From: Paraburkholderia antibiotica
Lineage (GTDB): Bacteria; Pseudomonadota; Gammaproteobacteria; Burkholderiales; Burkholderiaceae
Length of the DNA stretch: 64,000 bases
Direction of reading: 5' to 3'
Assembly: GCF_012927125.1 (NCBI RefSeq)
Contig: NZ_JABBFZ010000014.1
Location: 62,001 to 126,000 of the forward strand
Both the position numbers and the translations under genes were made by a program. Below, piece by piece: positions 32,134-39,407 of this stretch. Each line of letters starts with the position of its first letter. Position 1 is the first letter of the stretch. The notes under the pieces were generated by a model. The model did no database searches and had not been told where the DNA came from. It saw nothing but the letters and a program-made list of their open reading frames with translations.

Positions 32134-33437
32134 GCCTGTTTCTCCGTGTTGGATGGCGCGGCGCCTTGCTGGCTCCCGCCGGAAATTTTGCGCGCGGCGA
32201 TCGGCAATCGCAGCACCGCGCGCGTGCCACGCGGTTTTGCCGCGCTGACGTCGGTCAACTCGATCGATCCTTTCAGACGCGCCGCCGCCGAGAACGCCAG
32301 GTACAACCCGACGCCATGGCCGCCCTGCGTGCTGTCCACCGGCATCGTGCCGAGCGAGCCGCGCAGCGCCGCCGGAATGCCCGGGCCGGCGTCGCACACT
32401 TCGAACACGATCTGATCGCCGCGCGCTGCCAGCGCACACGACAACGTGACGTGATCGCGGCTCGCGCGCGCGGCGTTGTCGAGCAGGATCGTCAGGATCT
32501 GGCTGACGGCCACCGTGTCGTCGAGATTCACGTCGGCGGGCGGCGTGCCGGGACGCTCGAACTTCACGTGCGGATGACGCAGCCGCCATTGCTCGGAGAA
32601 CGATTCGAGCCACTTGCCGACGGGCTGGCGGTTCGTCGTCGTCGCGCGGCTGCGCAGGCGCGCAAGCGCGGACGTACATAGCGTCATCTGCTGTTCGAGC
32701 AATTCGAGATCGGCGCTGTACGGCGCGAGGCCCTGGTCGGTACGCGCGGCGTCGCGTAATTCTTCGGACAACATGGCGATTGTAGACAGAGGCGTCCCGA
32801 TTTCGTGTGCCACGGTGGCCGCCTGCACGCCGAGCGCGACCGCCCGTTCGTCGTGAAGCAAGCGCTGCTGCGCATCTCCAAGCGCTGCGTCACGTAGCCG
32901 CAGCGCCCTCGACATGCGCGCGACGAACCATGCGATCAGCCCGACGCTCACCATGAAGTTGACCCACATGCCGGCACGGTAATACTCGAACAGGTTCGCG
33001 GGATTGTCGAGATTGAGCGGCACGGAATCGAAACTGAGCATCGCGTAGCAGGCGACCGCGAACGCGGCGAGCCAGGCCATCAGATACCACGGCAACACGG
33101 CCGCGGCGATCGCGAGCGACGGCAAGTACAGCGAAACAAACGGATTGGTGGTACCGCCGGACAGGAACAGCAACGCGGACAACGCGCCGAGGTCGACCCA
33201 GATCTGGCCGAACAGCTCGATGTTCGACTCGGGCCGCTGCTGCGAGACCCGCCACCACGTGAGCGCGTTGAACAGCACTTCCAGCGCGATCACGAGCAGC
33301 ATCGCGGACAGCGGCAGCTTGACGCCGATGAAGATCTGCACGAACGCGATCGTCAGCAGTTGACCGATGATCGCGAGACTGCGCAGCCAGAACAGATGAC
33401 CGAGGTTGACCCGGCCGGTGTTGGTTATACGATGCAT
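32130..33437 (-). CDS. regB: RegB/PrrB/RoxS-type redox sensor histidine kinase
   Basis: A 435-residue inner-membrane kinase with six hydrophobic segments in the first about 180 residues. It has the quinone-binding heptad GGTTNPF in LFLSGGTTNPFVSLYLPSLA, a signature of RegB, and the H-box VQAATVAHEIGTPLSTIAMLSEEL. The ATPase has N-box ILTILLDNAARAS and G-boxes CDAGPGIP and GGHGVGLYLAFSAAA. RegB senses respiratory redox state through quinone and a conserved cysteine and controls respiration, nitrogen and carbon genes. The ATG at 33437 begins MHRITNTGRVNLGHLFWLRS. First gene of the regB-regA operon. Confidence 0.88.
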   Translation of the reverse strand: MHRITNTGRVNLGHLFWLRSLAIIGQLLTIAFVQIFIGVKLPLSAMLLVIALEVLFNALTWWRVSQQRPESNIELFGQIWVDLGALSALLFLSGGTTNPFVSLYLPSLAIAAAVLPWYLMAWLAAFAVACYAMLSFDSVPLNLDNPANLFEYYRAGMWVNFMVSVGLIAWFVARMSRALRLRDAALGDAQQRLLHDERAVALGVQAATVAHEIGTPLSTIAMLSEELRDAARTDQGLAPYSADLELLEQQMTLCTSALARLRSRATTTNRQPVGKWLESFSEQWRLRHPHVKFERPGTPPADVNLDDTVAVSQILTILLDNAARASRDHVTLSCALAARGDQIVFEVCDAGPGIPAALRGSLGTMPVDSTQGGHGVGLYLAFSAAARLKGSIELTDVSAAKPRGTRAVLRLPIAARKISGGSQQGAAPSNTEKQA

Positions 33438-33567
33438 GACCTCAGGGTCTGTGGCGTATGTGAACAGACCCTAGTCTACCCGTTCGGACACGTCCCGCGA
33501 CCACGCGGCCCGAGTGCCGGTAACATGTCTGTCTTCGAGATGATGTCGCGCAGACCGGGCGACATCG

Positions 33568-35229
33568 ATGGCTACTCCGCGCAACCTGTTCATGCTACCC
33601 ACCTCCGACCGCGAAGCCGACGCTTCCTCCGCATTCCTGACTTTTCTGCGCGCCGCCGCCGCGGCGAGAGCAAATGGCGCGACAGCGCGCGAAACCAGTT
33701 ACCTCGATGCCGCCGCCAGGCTGCATCCGCTCGACGACGCCTCGCTCGACGCGCTGGTCGCCACGCTGCTCGCGCAGCAGCGCCATGCGGAAGCGGTCGA
33801 GCTCGGCGCTCTCGTCGCCCAACTCGATCCGCACAGCGCCCTCGCGCAGTTCCGCGCCGGCTACACGCTGCAGATGGCCAACCGGCATGCCGACGCGATC
33901 GTGCCGTATCGTCGCGCGCTGGCGCGCGATCCAGCGTTGCCGCAGTTGCGCAACAACCTGGCCGGCGCGCTGATGCTCACCGGCGGCGATCTTCACGAAC
34001 AGCTCGCGCTGCTCGAAAGCGCGGTCCGCGATGCTCCCGAAGATGCCAACGCGTGGATCAATCTCGCCAACGCGTATCGCAAGAGTCTCGACCTGCCGCG
34101 CGCACTCGAGGCCGGCGCACAAGCCGTGCAGCGCGCGCCGCAAAGCCCGCTCGCCCACAACAACTACGCGCTGACGCTACGTGAAGCGCAACGCTGGGAC
34201 GACGCCGAACGGGCCGCGGTGACGGCCAGTGAACTCGCGCCGCAGAACCCCACGATGCGCTCGAACCTCGGCATGCAGCAACTCGTGCGCGGCAACTATG
34301 CGCAGGGATGGCCGTCGCACGAATCGCGCTGGGAGGGCTCGCTGGAACTCGGCGGCAATCGGCCGGTGATGCCGGCGCCAACCTGGCGCGGCGAATCGCT
34401 CGCGGGCAAGACGCTGCTGGTCTGGGGCGAACAGGGCATGGGCGATGTGCTGCAGTTCAGCCGTTACATCCCGATGCTGGCCGAGCGCGTTCATCGCGAA
34501 GGCGGCCGTCTTTTGTGGAACTCGTTTCCGCAAATGGGCGAGTTGCTCGTCCGCAGTCTCGGTGCTTACGTGGACGCCTATTCGTCCGGCGGCGGCATCG
34601 AATCCCTGCCGCCGATGGACTACGAAATTCCGCTGCTGAGCCTGCCACTGATCTTCGACACGCGCGAAGAGACGATTCCGGCCGCCTCGCCGTATCTGTT
34701 CGCCGACCCGGCCGCCTGCGAGTCGTGGCGCAAGCGCCTTGCCGGCGGGCGTCGCCTGAAGGTCGGACTCACGTGGACCGGCAGCCGCGGCCATCAGCGC
34801 AATCCGTATCGCAGCGTCGGCTGGCAGCGCTACGCCCAGTATTTCGCCGGTATCGACAACGTCACCTTCTATTCGCTGCAGCCCGGTGCGGCCGCCGAGG
34901 TCGCCGCCGCCCACGAGGCCGGCCTGCGGATGATCGATCACACCGCCAGCTTCGCAAGCTTCGACGACACCGCCGCGTTCGTCGGCGCGCTCGACCTCGT
35001 GATCACCGTCTGCACGTCGGTTGCGCATCTGAGCGGCGCGCTCGGGCAGCGCACCTGGGTCCTGCTCGACGTCAATCCGCACTGGGTCTGGTTGCTCGAG
35101 CGCAGCGACAGCCCGTGGTATCCGAGCGCAACGCTGTACCGACAGCCGCGCTTCGGCGAATGGGAGCCGGCGTTGCAGGCCGTGGCTCACGATCTGCGGA
35201 AATTGGCGGCGCAGCATCACGGCAAGTAG
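33568..35229 (+). CDS. TPR protein with C-terminal glycosyltransferase-like domain
   Basis: A 553-residue cytoplasmic protein. Residues about 20-260 are tetratricopeptide-type repeats (ALAQFRAGYTLQMANRHADAIVPYRRAL; DANAWINLANAYRKSLDLPRALEAGAQAV; SPLAHNNYALTLREAQRWDDAERAA). Residues about 280-550 match the domain paired with TPRs in O-GlcNAc-transferase-like and ADP-heptose-transferase-like bacterial proteins: GKTLLVWGEQGMGDVLQFSRYIP, KVGLTWTGSRGHQRNPYRSV, DLVITVCTSVAHLSGALGQRTWVLL and WLLERSDSPWYPSATLYRQ. It is probably a glycosyltransferase for a surface or flagellar/adhesin target (inference). No partner gene is adjacent. The start could also be Met9. Confidence 0.8.
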   Translation: MATPRNLFMLPTSDREADASSAFLTFLRAAAAARANGATARETSYLDAAARLHPLDDASLDALVATLLAQQRHAEAVELGALVAQLDPHSALAQFRAGYTLQMANRHADAIVPYRRALARDPALPQLRNNLAGALMLTGGDLHEQLALLESAVRDAPEDANAWINLANAYRKSLDLPRALEAGAQAVQRAPQSPLAHNNYALTLREAQRWDDAERAAVTASELAPQNPTMRSNLGMQQLVRGNYAQGWPSHESRWEGSLELGGNRPVMPAPTWRGESLAGKTLLVWGEQGMGDVLQFSRYIPMLAERVHREGGRLLWNSFPQMGELLVRSLGAYVDAYSSGGGIESLPPMDYEIPLLSLPLIFDTREETIPAASPYLFADPAACESWRKRLAGGRRLKVGLTWTGSRGHQRNPYRSVGWQRYAQYFAGIDNVTFYSLQPGAAAEVAAAHEAGLRMIDHTASFASFDDTAAFVGALDLVITVCTSVAHLSGALGQRTWVLLDVNPHWVWLLERSDSPWYPSATLYRQPRFGEWEPALQAVAHDLRKLAAQHHGK

Positions 35230-35278
35230 GGGCAGCGAATCCGACTCGTTCGGACTCGCTCAGACCCGCTCCGCTCCG

Positions 35279-35512
35279 TCAGCCCCGCTCGTCCCCCGTC
35301 TCACCCCGCGCCGCCCGCGCGATCTCCGCCGCGAGGCACTCCGGGCACAGACACCGGCTCTTCGGGTCGAGCCGCTCGGCCGGCAACGGTGGTAACGCGC
35401 GGCACCAGCACTGGCCCGGCGTCATCTGCATACCGCAGTCGAATGCGGTGCCACAACGTGGGCAGCGCGGACAACGCGCGCTACGTTCGGAACGGGTGGA
35501 AGACGGACTCAT
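35279..35512 (-). CDS. Cysteine-rich CWC family protein
   Basis: A 77-residue zinc-ribbon-like protein: RCPRCPRCGTAFDCGM, GQCWCRALPPLP and SRCLCPECLAAEI supply eight or more Cys arranged as in the CWC family, named for the CWC tripeptide seen here. Function unknown; probably binds zinc. The frame extends to 35566, but ATG at 35512 (MSPSSTRSER) is the likely start. It converges with the TPR gene (49 bases between stops) and is divergent from argB. Confidence 0.8.
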   Translation of the reverse strand: MSPSSTRSERSARCPRCPRCGTAFDCGMQMTPGQCWCRALPPLPAERLDPKSRCLCPECLAAEIARAARGETGDERG

Positions 35513-35804
35513 CGTAAAGCGGGAAATTGGGCTTCGGACACAAGGACAATGCAGGGCCATGGACATCGGTCAGACCATGATGCCACGATCGATGCCCCCA
35601 GGGGCAGTCGTCCGTTCGGCCGATTCACAACCGTCATTCAAGCGCGTTAAGCTTGCTGCTCGACCCGCCTCCTGGGCCCGTCGTGGTGCGGCACGCCAGG
35701 CCCGCACCGCCCGTCGCTTGCGTCGCTGCCGAAAACCCTGTTGCAGCGCGCCAGTCCTGTACAATTCGCGCTGTTTTAACTGTTCCGTGCCCGAGCCTGC
35801 CGCC

Positions 35805-36704
35805 ATGTCCGAGCTTCCCGACCTTTCGCAGATTGCGCCCACCCTGAAAGCCGAAATTCTGGCCGAGGCGCTGCCTTATATCCGTCAATATCACGGTAAA
35901 ACCGTGGTCATCAAATACGGCGGCAACGCCATGACCGAGGAGCGTCTGAAGCAGGGCTTCGCGCGCGACGTGATTCTGCTGAAGCTGGTCGGCATCAACC
36001 CGGTCATCGTGCACGGCGGCGGTCCGCAAATCGACCAGGCGCTGAAGAAAATCGGCAAACAGGGCACGTTCATCCAGGGCATGCGCGTCACCGACGAAGA
36101 GACGATGGAAGTCGTCGAATGGGTGCTCGGCGGCGAGGTGCAGCAGGACATCGTGATGCTGATCAACCACTTCGGCGGCCATGCGGTCGGCCTGACCGGC
36201 AAGGACGGCGGCCTGATCCACGCTCGCAAGATGCTGATGCCGGATCGCGACAATCCTGGCCAATACGTCGACATCGGCCAGGTCGGCGAAGTCGAATCGA
36301 TCAACCCGGCCGTGGTGAAGGCGCTGCAGGACGACGCGTTCATTCCGGTGATCTCGCCGATCGGCACGGGTGAAGACGGTCTGTCGTACAACATCAACGC
36401 GGACCTCGTCGCGGGCAAGCTGGCGGTCGTGCTGAACGCCGAAAAACTCGTGATGATGACCAACATCCCGGGCGTGATGGACAAGGAAGGCAATCTGCTG
36501 ACCGATCTGTCGGCACGCGAAATCGACGGGCTGTTCGCCGACGGCACGATCTCCGGCGGCATGCTGCCGAAAATCTCGTCCGCGCTGGATGCGGCGAAGA
36601 GCGGCGTGCGCTCGGTGCACATCATCGACGGCCGCATCGAACACTCGGTGCTGCTCGAGATTCTGACCGAACAGCCGTTCGGCACGATGATCCGCTCGCA
36701 CTGA
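35805..36704 (+). CDS. argB: Acetylglutamate kinase
   Basis: A 299-residue kinase for the second step of arginine synthesis. It shows VVIKYGGNAMTEERLKQGFARDVILLKLVGINPVIVHGGGPQI at the N-terminus, the EVQQDIVMLINHFGGHAVGLTGKDGGLI segment, NINADLVAGKLAVVL and GGMLPKISSALDAAKSGVRSVHIIDGR. The frame is open far upstream, but the ATG at 35805 (MSELPDLSQIAPTLKAEIL) starts the conserved N-terminal helix. The lysine-interlocking N-helix suggests the hexameric, arginine-inhibited type (inference). No other arg gene is nearby. Confidence 0.97.
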   Translation: MSELPDLSQIAPTLKAEILAEALPYIRQYHGKTVVIKYGGNAMTEERLKQGFARDVILLKLVGINPVIVHGGGPQIDQALKKIGKQGTFIQGMRVTDEETMEVVEWVLGGEVQQDIVMLINHFGGHAVGLTGKDGGLIHARKMLMPDRDNPGQYVDIGQVGEVESINPAVVKALQDDAFIPVISPIGTGEDGLSYNINADLVAGKLAVVLNAEKLVMMTNIPGVMDKEGNLLTDLSAREIDGLFADGTISGGMLPKISSALDAAKSGVRSVHIIDGRIEHSVLLEILTEQPFGTMIRSH

Positions 36705-37214
36705 TCGCGGCGGCAAACCCGGCATAAGCGGCGCAACGCTTGTGCCGGTCAATCGGGCACGGGCGTCGAATGCGGCGCGGGTTCGCCGAGCGGGCGGCAG
36801 TTGTAACGGCGTGAGCGGTGCGGGCTGTAGCGCGGGCCGCTCGGCCTGATTCGCGGAGGCGGCCTGATTCGCGGAGGCGGCCTGGTTGGCGGAGATGGTC
36901 TGATTCGCTGAGGCGGTCCGGTTGGCAAACGCGGCCTGATTCGCCGGCTTGAGCGGGATTGGTTAGCTCAAGCGGCCGGGTCAGCTGACTACCGCGGCAG
37001 CATGCACAGGCAGGCGCGGCCGAACAACGGACAGCCTCGCTCACCGCACGGCTTGCCAGCCGGCCGCCCCGGCTCTCCAGCCCAACAGCTGGACAAGCCG
37101 GACAGCCACACCGCGCGCCTCGCCCAAGCCCCCGCGGGCACCACGAATTCCGCCCGTCCCACCATCCAGCAGCGCTGGCCCGAGCATCCGTTAGCGTCTG
37201 AAGGCCTCCACATC
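36705..37214. other. Intergenic region with tandem repeat
   Basis: 510 bases between argB and the HAD gene. It contains the six-unit 18-base tandem repeat at 36843-36950 and otherwise nothing that I can support. Frames on both strands here are Arg-rich products of the repeat and lack start signals. Confidence 0.5.
36843..36950. repeat. Six-copy 18-base tandem repeat
   Basis: Unit GGCCTGATTCGCGGAGGC. Units 1 and 2 (36843-36878) are identical; units 3-6 diverge (for example GGCCTGGTTGGCGGAGAT, GGTCTGATTCGCTGAGGC). The multiple-of-three period keeps frames open on both strands, but no real gene is indicated. Confidence 0.85.
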
Positions 37215-37982
37215 ATGCGCACTTCCACTTCGCGACGCCGTCGTCCGCACATCGCGGGCGGTAAGCCCGTCTGGCTGTTCGATCTCGACAACACGCTGCA
37301 CCGCGCGTCGCATGCGATTTTTCCGGCGATCAATCACGGAATGACGCAATACATCATCGACGCGCTGCAGGTCGACATCGAAGAAGCGAACCGTCTGCGC
37401 ACCGGCTACACGCAGCGCTACGGCGCGGCGCTGCTTGGCCTCACGCGCCATCATGCGCTCGACGCGCACGACTTCCTGAAAGTCGCCCACACCTTCCCCG
37501 ACCTCGGCTCGATGATCCGCCACGAACGCGGCGTCGCGCGTCTGGTCGCCGCGCTGCCCGGCCGCAAGATCGTGCTGACCAACGCGCCCGAGACCTACGC
37601 GCGCGCGGTGCTCGCCGAGTTACGCATCGAGCGGCTGTTCGAGCGCGTGATCGCGATCGAGCACATGCGCGACCGCCGTCAATGGCGCGCGAAGCCCGAT
37701 CACGCGATGCTGCGCAAGGCGATGCGCGACGCGCACGTATCGCTGAACGACGCGATCCTCGTCGAGGACACGCGCTCGCATCTGAAGAACTACCGGCGGC
37801 TCGGCATCCGCACCGTGTGGATCACCGGGCATCTGTCGCGCAAGCCGCACGCGGACGGCGTGCCAACGCGCCTGCCGGGCACCGGGCGGCCGCACTATGT
37901 CGACCGCAGCATTCGTTCGTTAAAATCGCTACGACCGGGCGTGCGCCTGGTTCGAAGGACGGAACGCAAGCCGGGACAGTAG
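37215..37982 (+). CDS. HAD-family pyrimidine 5'-nucleotidase-like hydrolase
   Basis: A 255-residue HAD phosphatase: motif I DLDNTLH in VWLFDLDNTLHRASHAIFPAI, motif II in KIVLTNAPETYAR, motif III Lys in RAKPDHAMLRKAM and motif IV in DAILVEDTRSHLKNYRRLG. The NHGMTQYIIDALQVD cap is typical of the SDT1/Pyr5N group, which dephosphorylate pyrimidine nucleotides. A basic N-terminal RTSTSRRRRPHIAGGK precedes. The ATG at 37215 was chosen over an earlier in-frame ATG because it removes a low-complexity lead. It is 41 bases upstream of slmA and probably co-transcribed with it. Confidence 0.85.
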   Translation: MRTSTSRRRRPHIAGGKPVWLFDLDNTLHRASHAIFPAINHGMTQYIIDALQVDIEEANRLRTGYTQRYGAALLGLTRHHALDAHDFLKVAHTFPDLGSMIRHERGVARLVAALPGRKIVLTNAPETYARAVLAELRIERLFERVIAIEHMRDRRQWRAKPDHAMLRKAMRDAHVSLNDAILVEDTRSHLKNYRRLGIRTVWITGHLSRKPHADGVPTRLPGTGRPHYVDRSIRSLKSLRPGVRLVRRTERKPGQ

Positions 37983-38023
37983 GAACGAAAGCCGCCAACG
38001 ACCGCAGCCGGGGGACGACAGCC

Positions 38024-38797
38024 ATGCAGCCGATCGACAAGCCTGACGAAGCCTTAGCCGAAGCCTCCCCCGCGACGCCTGCCGCCGCGCCCGCGACGCC
38101 CGCCGCTGCCCGCTCGCCGCGCCCCAAGCCGGGCGAGCGGCGCGTCCACATCCTGCAGACGCTCGCCAGCATGCTCGAGGCGCCGAAGAGCGAAAAGATC
38201 ACCACGGCCGCGCTCGCCGCCCGGCTGGGTGTGTCGGAAGCCGCGCTGTATCGCCATTTCGCGAGCAAGGCGCAGATGTTCGAAGGCCTGATCGAATTCA
38301 TCGAGCAGACGCTATTCGGGCTCATTAACCAGATCACCAGTCACGAGAGCAACGGCGTGCTGCAAGCCCGCGCGATCGCGCTGATGCTGCTGAACTTTCC
38401 CGCGAAGAATCCCGGCATGACGCGCGTGCTGACCTGCGAGGCGCTGGTCGGCGAACACGAGCGGCTGACCGAGCGCGTGAACCAGATGCTCGAGCGCGTC
38501 GAGGCGTCGCTGAAGCAGTGTCTGCGGCTCGCGCAGACGGAGGCGCTCGCAAGCGCCAATGGTAATAGCGATGGCGAGCGTGACGGTGCGGGGGCAGCCA
38601 GCGCCAATGTCGCCGCATCGACCTCGCTGCACAACGACACCTCCGCCACCGCGCTGTCCGCCGGCTACGATCCCGCGCTTCGCGCGAGCCTGCTGCTGAG
38701 CTACGTGATCGGCCGCTGGCATCGCTACGTGCGCAGCGGTTTTTCGCGCTTGCCCGCCGAACAGGCGGATGCGCAATTGCTGCTGATTCTTCAATAG
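38024..38797 (+). CDS. slmA: Nucleoid occlusion factor SlmA (TetR family)
   Basis: A 257-residue TetR-type DNA-binding protein that blocks FtsZ assembly over the nucleoid. The helix-turn-helix is KITTAALAARLGVSEAALYRHFASKAQMFEGLIEFIEQTLF, and FPAKNPGMTRVLTCEALVGEHERL follows in the ligand/FtsZ-contact domain, ending VIGRWHRYVRSGFSRLPAEQ. Two low-complexity insertions, an Ala/Pro N-terminal stretch (about residues 10-35) and an Asn/Ser/Ala loop (about 175-205), make it longer than the E. coli protein (198 aa). The ATG at 38024 follows GGGGGACGACA. Confidence 0.92.
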   Translation: MQPIDKPDEALAEASPATPAAAPATPAAARSPRPKPGERRVHILQTLASMLEAPKSEKITTAALAARLGVSEAALYRHFASKAQMFEGLIEFIEQTLFGLINQITSHESNGVLQARAIALMLLNFPAKNPGMTRVLTCEALVGEHERLTERVNQMLERVEASLKQCLRLAQTEALASANGNSDGERDGAGAASANVAASTSLHNDTSATALSAGYDPALRASLLLSYVIGRWHRYVRSGFSRLPAEQADAQLLLILQ

Positions 38798-39244
38798 CGT
38801 ATCCGGGCGCGCCGCGCGTCACGGCTGCTGCGCTCGCCCGTGCCCACAAAGCCCCTGTCAGGCGCTCGGCTGAGTGTCCGGCGCCCCCAGCCAGCTACAT
38901 GCTTAAGTACCCGCACGCCAGCCGTCGAAAATGCGCTCGAGTGCAAGCGCAACTTTGCTCGAATACACGGCCCGGAGCCCGCGCAGTGCCCGCCGAGCAC
39001 TCCACCCAGCCAGCCGTGCAGCGCCCGCCGAACACACCGCCCCGATCCCGCGCAGCACCCGTCGAACCCACCACCTCACGCCCCCACAGCCCCCGCCCCA
39101 GCGCCTCCGCGTCCCCACCGGCGATGCTGCCGCACGAATTTTTCCGCTATACTTTGCGCCTGACGCGGCCGCTGCGCTATGGATACACACCGGCCCGCGC
39201 TCAGGAATCCCGAACACGTCGTACCCTTGGTTGTACCGATTTCA

Positions 39245-39326
39245 CGCGCCGATTTGCTGACTCGATTGCGGGCGCGCGAACCACTGGCCACAGGCCCGCG
39301 GTTCACTATAAATGCGGCTAAAGAGG
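39245..39326 (+). promoter_or_regulatory. SAM-II riboswitch aptamer upstream of metX
   Basis: P1: CGCGCC (39245-39250) with GGCGCG (39271-39276). The loop opens GATTT and ends ATTGCG. The 3' tail ACTATAAATG-CG-GCTAAAGAGG (39305-39326) matches the SAM-II core AUAAAUG-NN-GCUAAA-N-AGG. The UUGC of the loop (39267-39270 region) faces GC of GCTAAA as in the SAM-II pseudoknot. Between P1 and the tail sits an extra hairpin, GAACC (39278-39282) with GGTTC (39300-39304), not present in the minimal aptamer. SAM-II RNAs are known to control met genes, often metX/metA, by hiding the ribosome binding site when SAM is bound. Location, sequence and gene all agree. Confidence 0.85.
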
Positions 39327-39372
39327 TCGTCAGCCGCGCACACCGTTTCTCCCCCGTGCCTCGCCGACGCCG

Positions 39373-39402
39373 TTTAGCCGCCCTGTTTTGACTCAATGGC
39401 GG
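39373..39402 (+). promoter_or_regulatory. metX expression platform (anti-SD / SD stem)
   Basis: TTTAGCCGC (39373-39381) is perfectly complementary to GCGGCTAAA of the aptamer tail (39314-39322). The overlapping CCGCC (39378-39382) is complementary to GGCGG (39398-39402), the ribosome binding site of metX, with a 15-base loop. The two pairings exclude each other, so SAM binding, by capturing GCGGCTAAA in the aptamer, should free CCGCC to mask the ribosome binding site. Confidence 0.7.
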
Positions 39403-39407
39403 AATGA

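Larger units (their letters stand above)
38798..39407. other. Long region before metX: C-rich stretch and riboswitch leader
   Basis: 610 bases. From about 38950 to 39130 the plus strand is strikingly C-rich and G-poor (runs of CCGCC, CCCAGCC, CACCCC). A TATACT hexamer at 39148-39153 is a possible metX -10. The riboswitch aptamer occupies 39245-39326 and its expression platform 39373-39402. No credible gene; open frames on both strands are by-products of the composition. Confidence 0.6.

Noticed and set aside
34308..35804. Long in-frame extension upstream of argB
   Set aside because: The conserved ArgB N-terminus begins at 35805; the extension runs out of frame through the TPR gene and is not coding.
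36622..37044. Minus-strand frame across the 18-base repeat encoding an Arg/Ser/Glu repeat peptide
   Set aside because: Openness follows from the repeat length being a multiple of three; no start signal and no conservation evidence.
39278..39304. GAACC/GGTTC hairpin taken as P1 of the metX SAM-II aptamer
   Set aside because: Its loop lacks the GATTT...ATTGC elements; the upstream CGCGCC/GGCGCG stem has them, so this hairpin is an insertion in L3.
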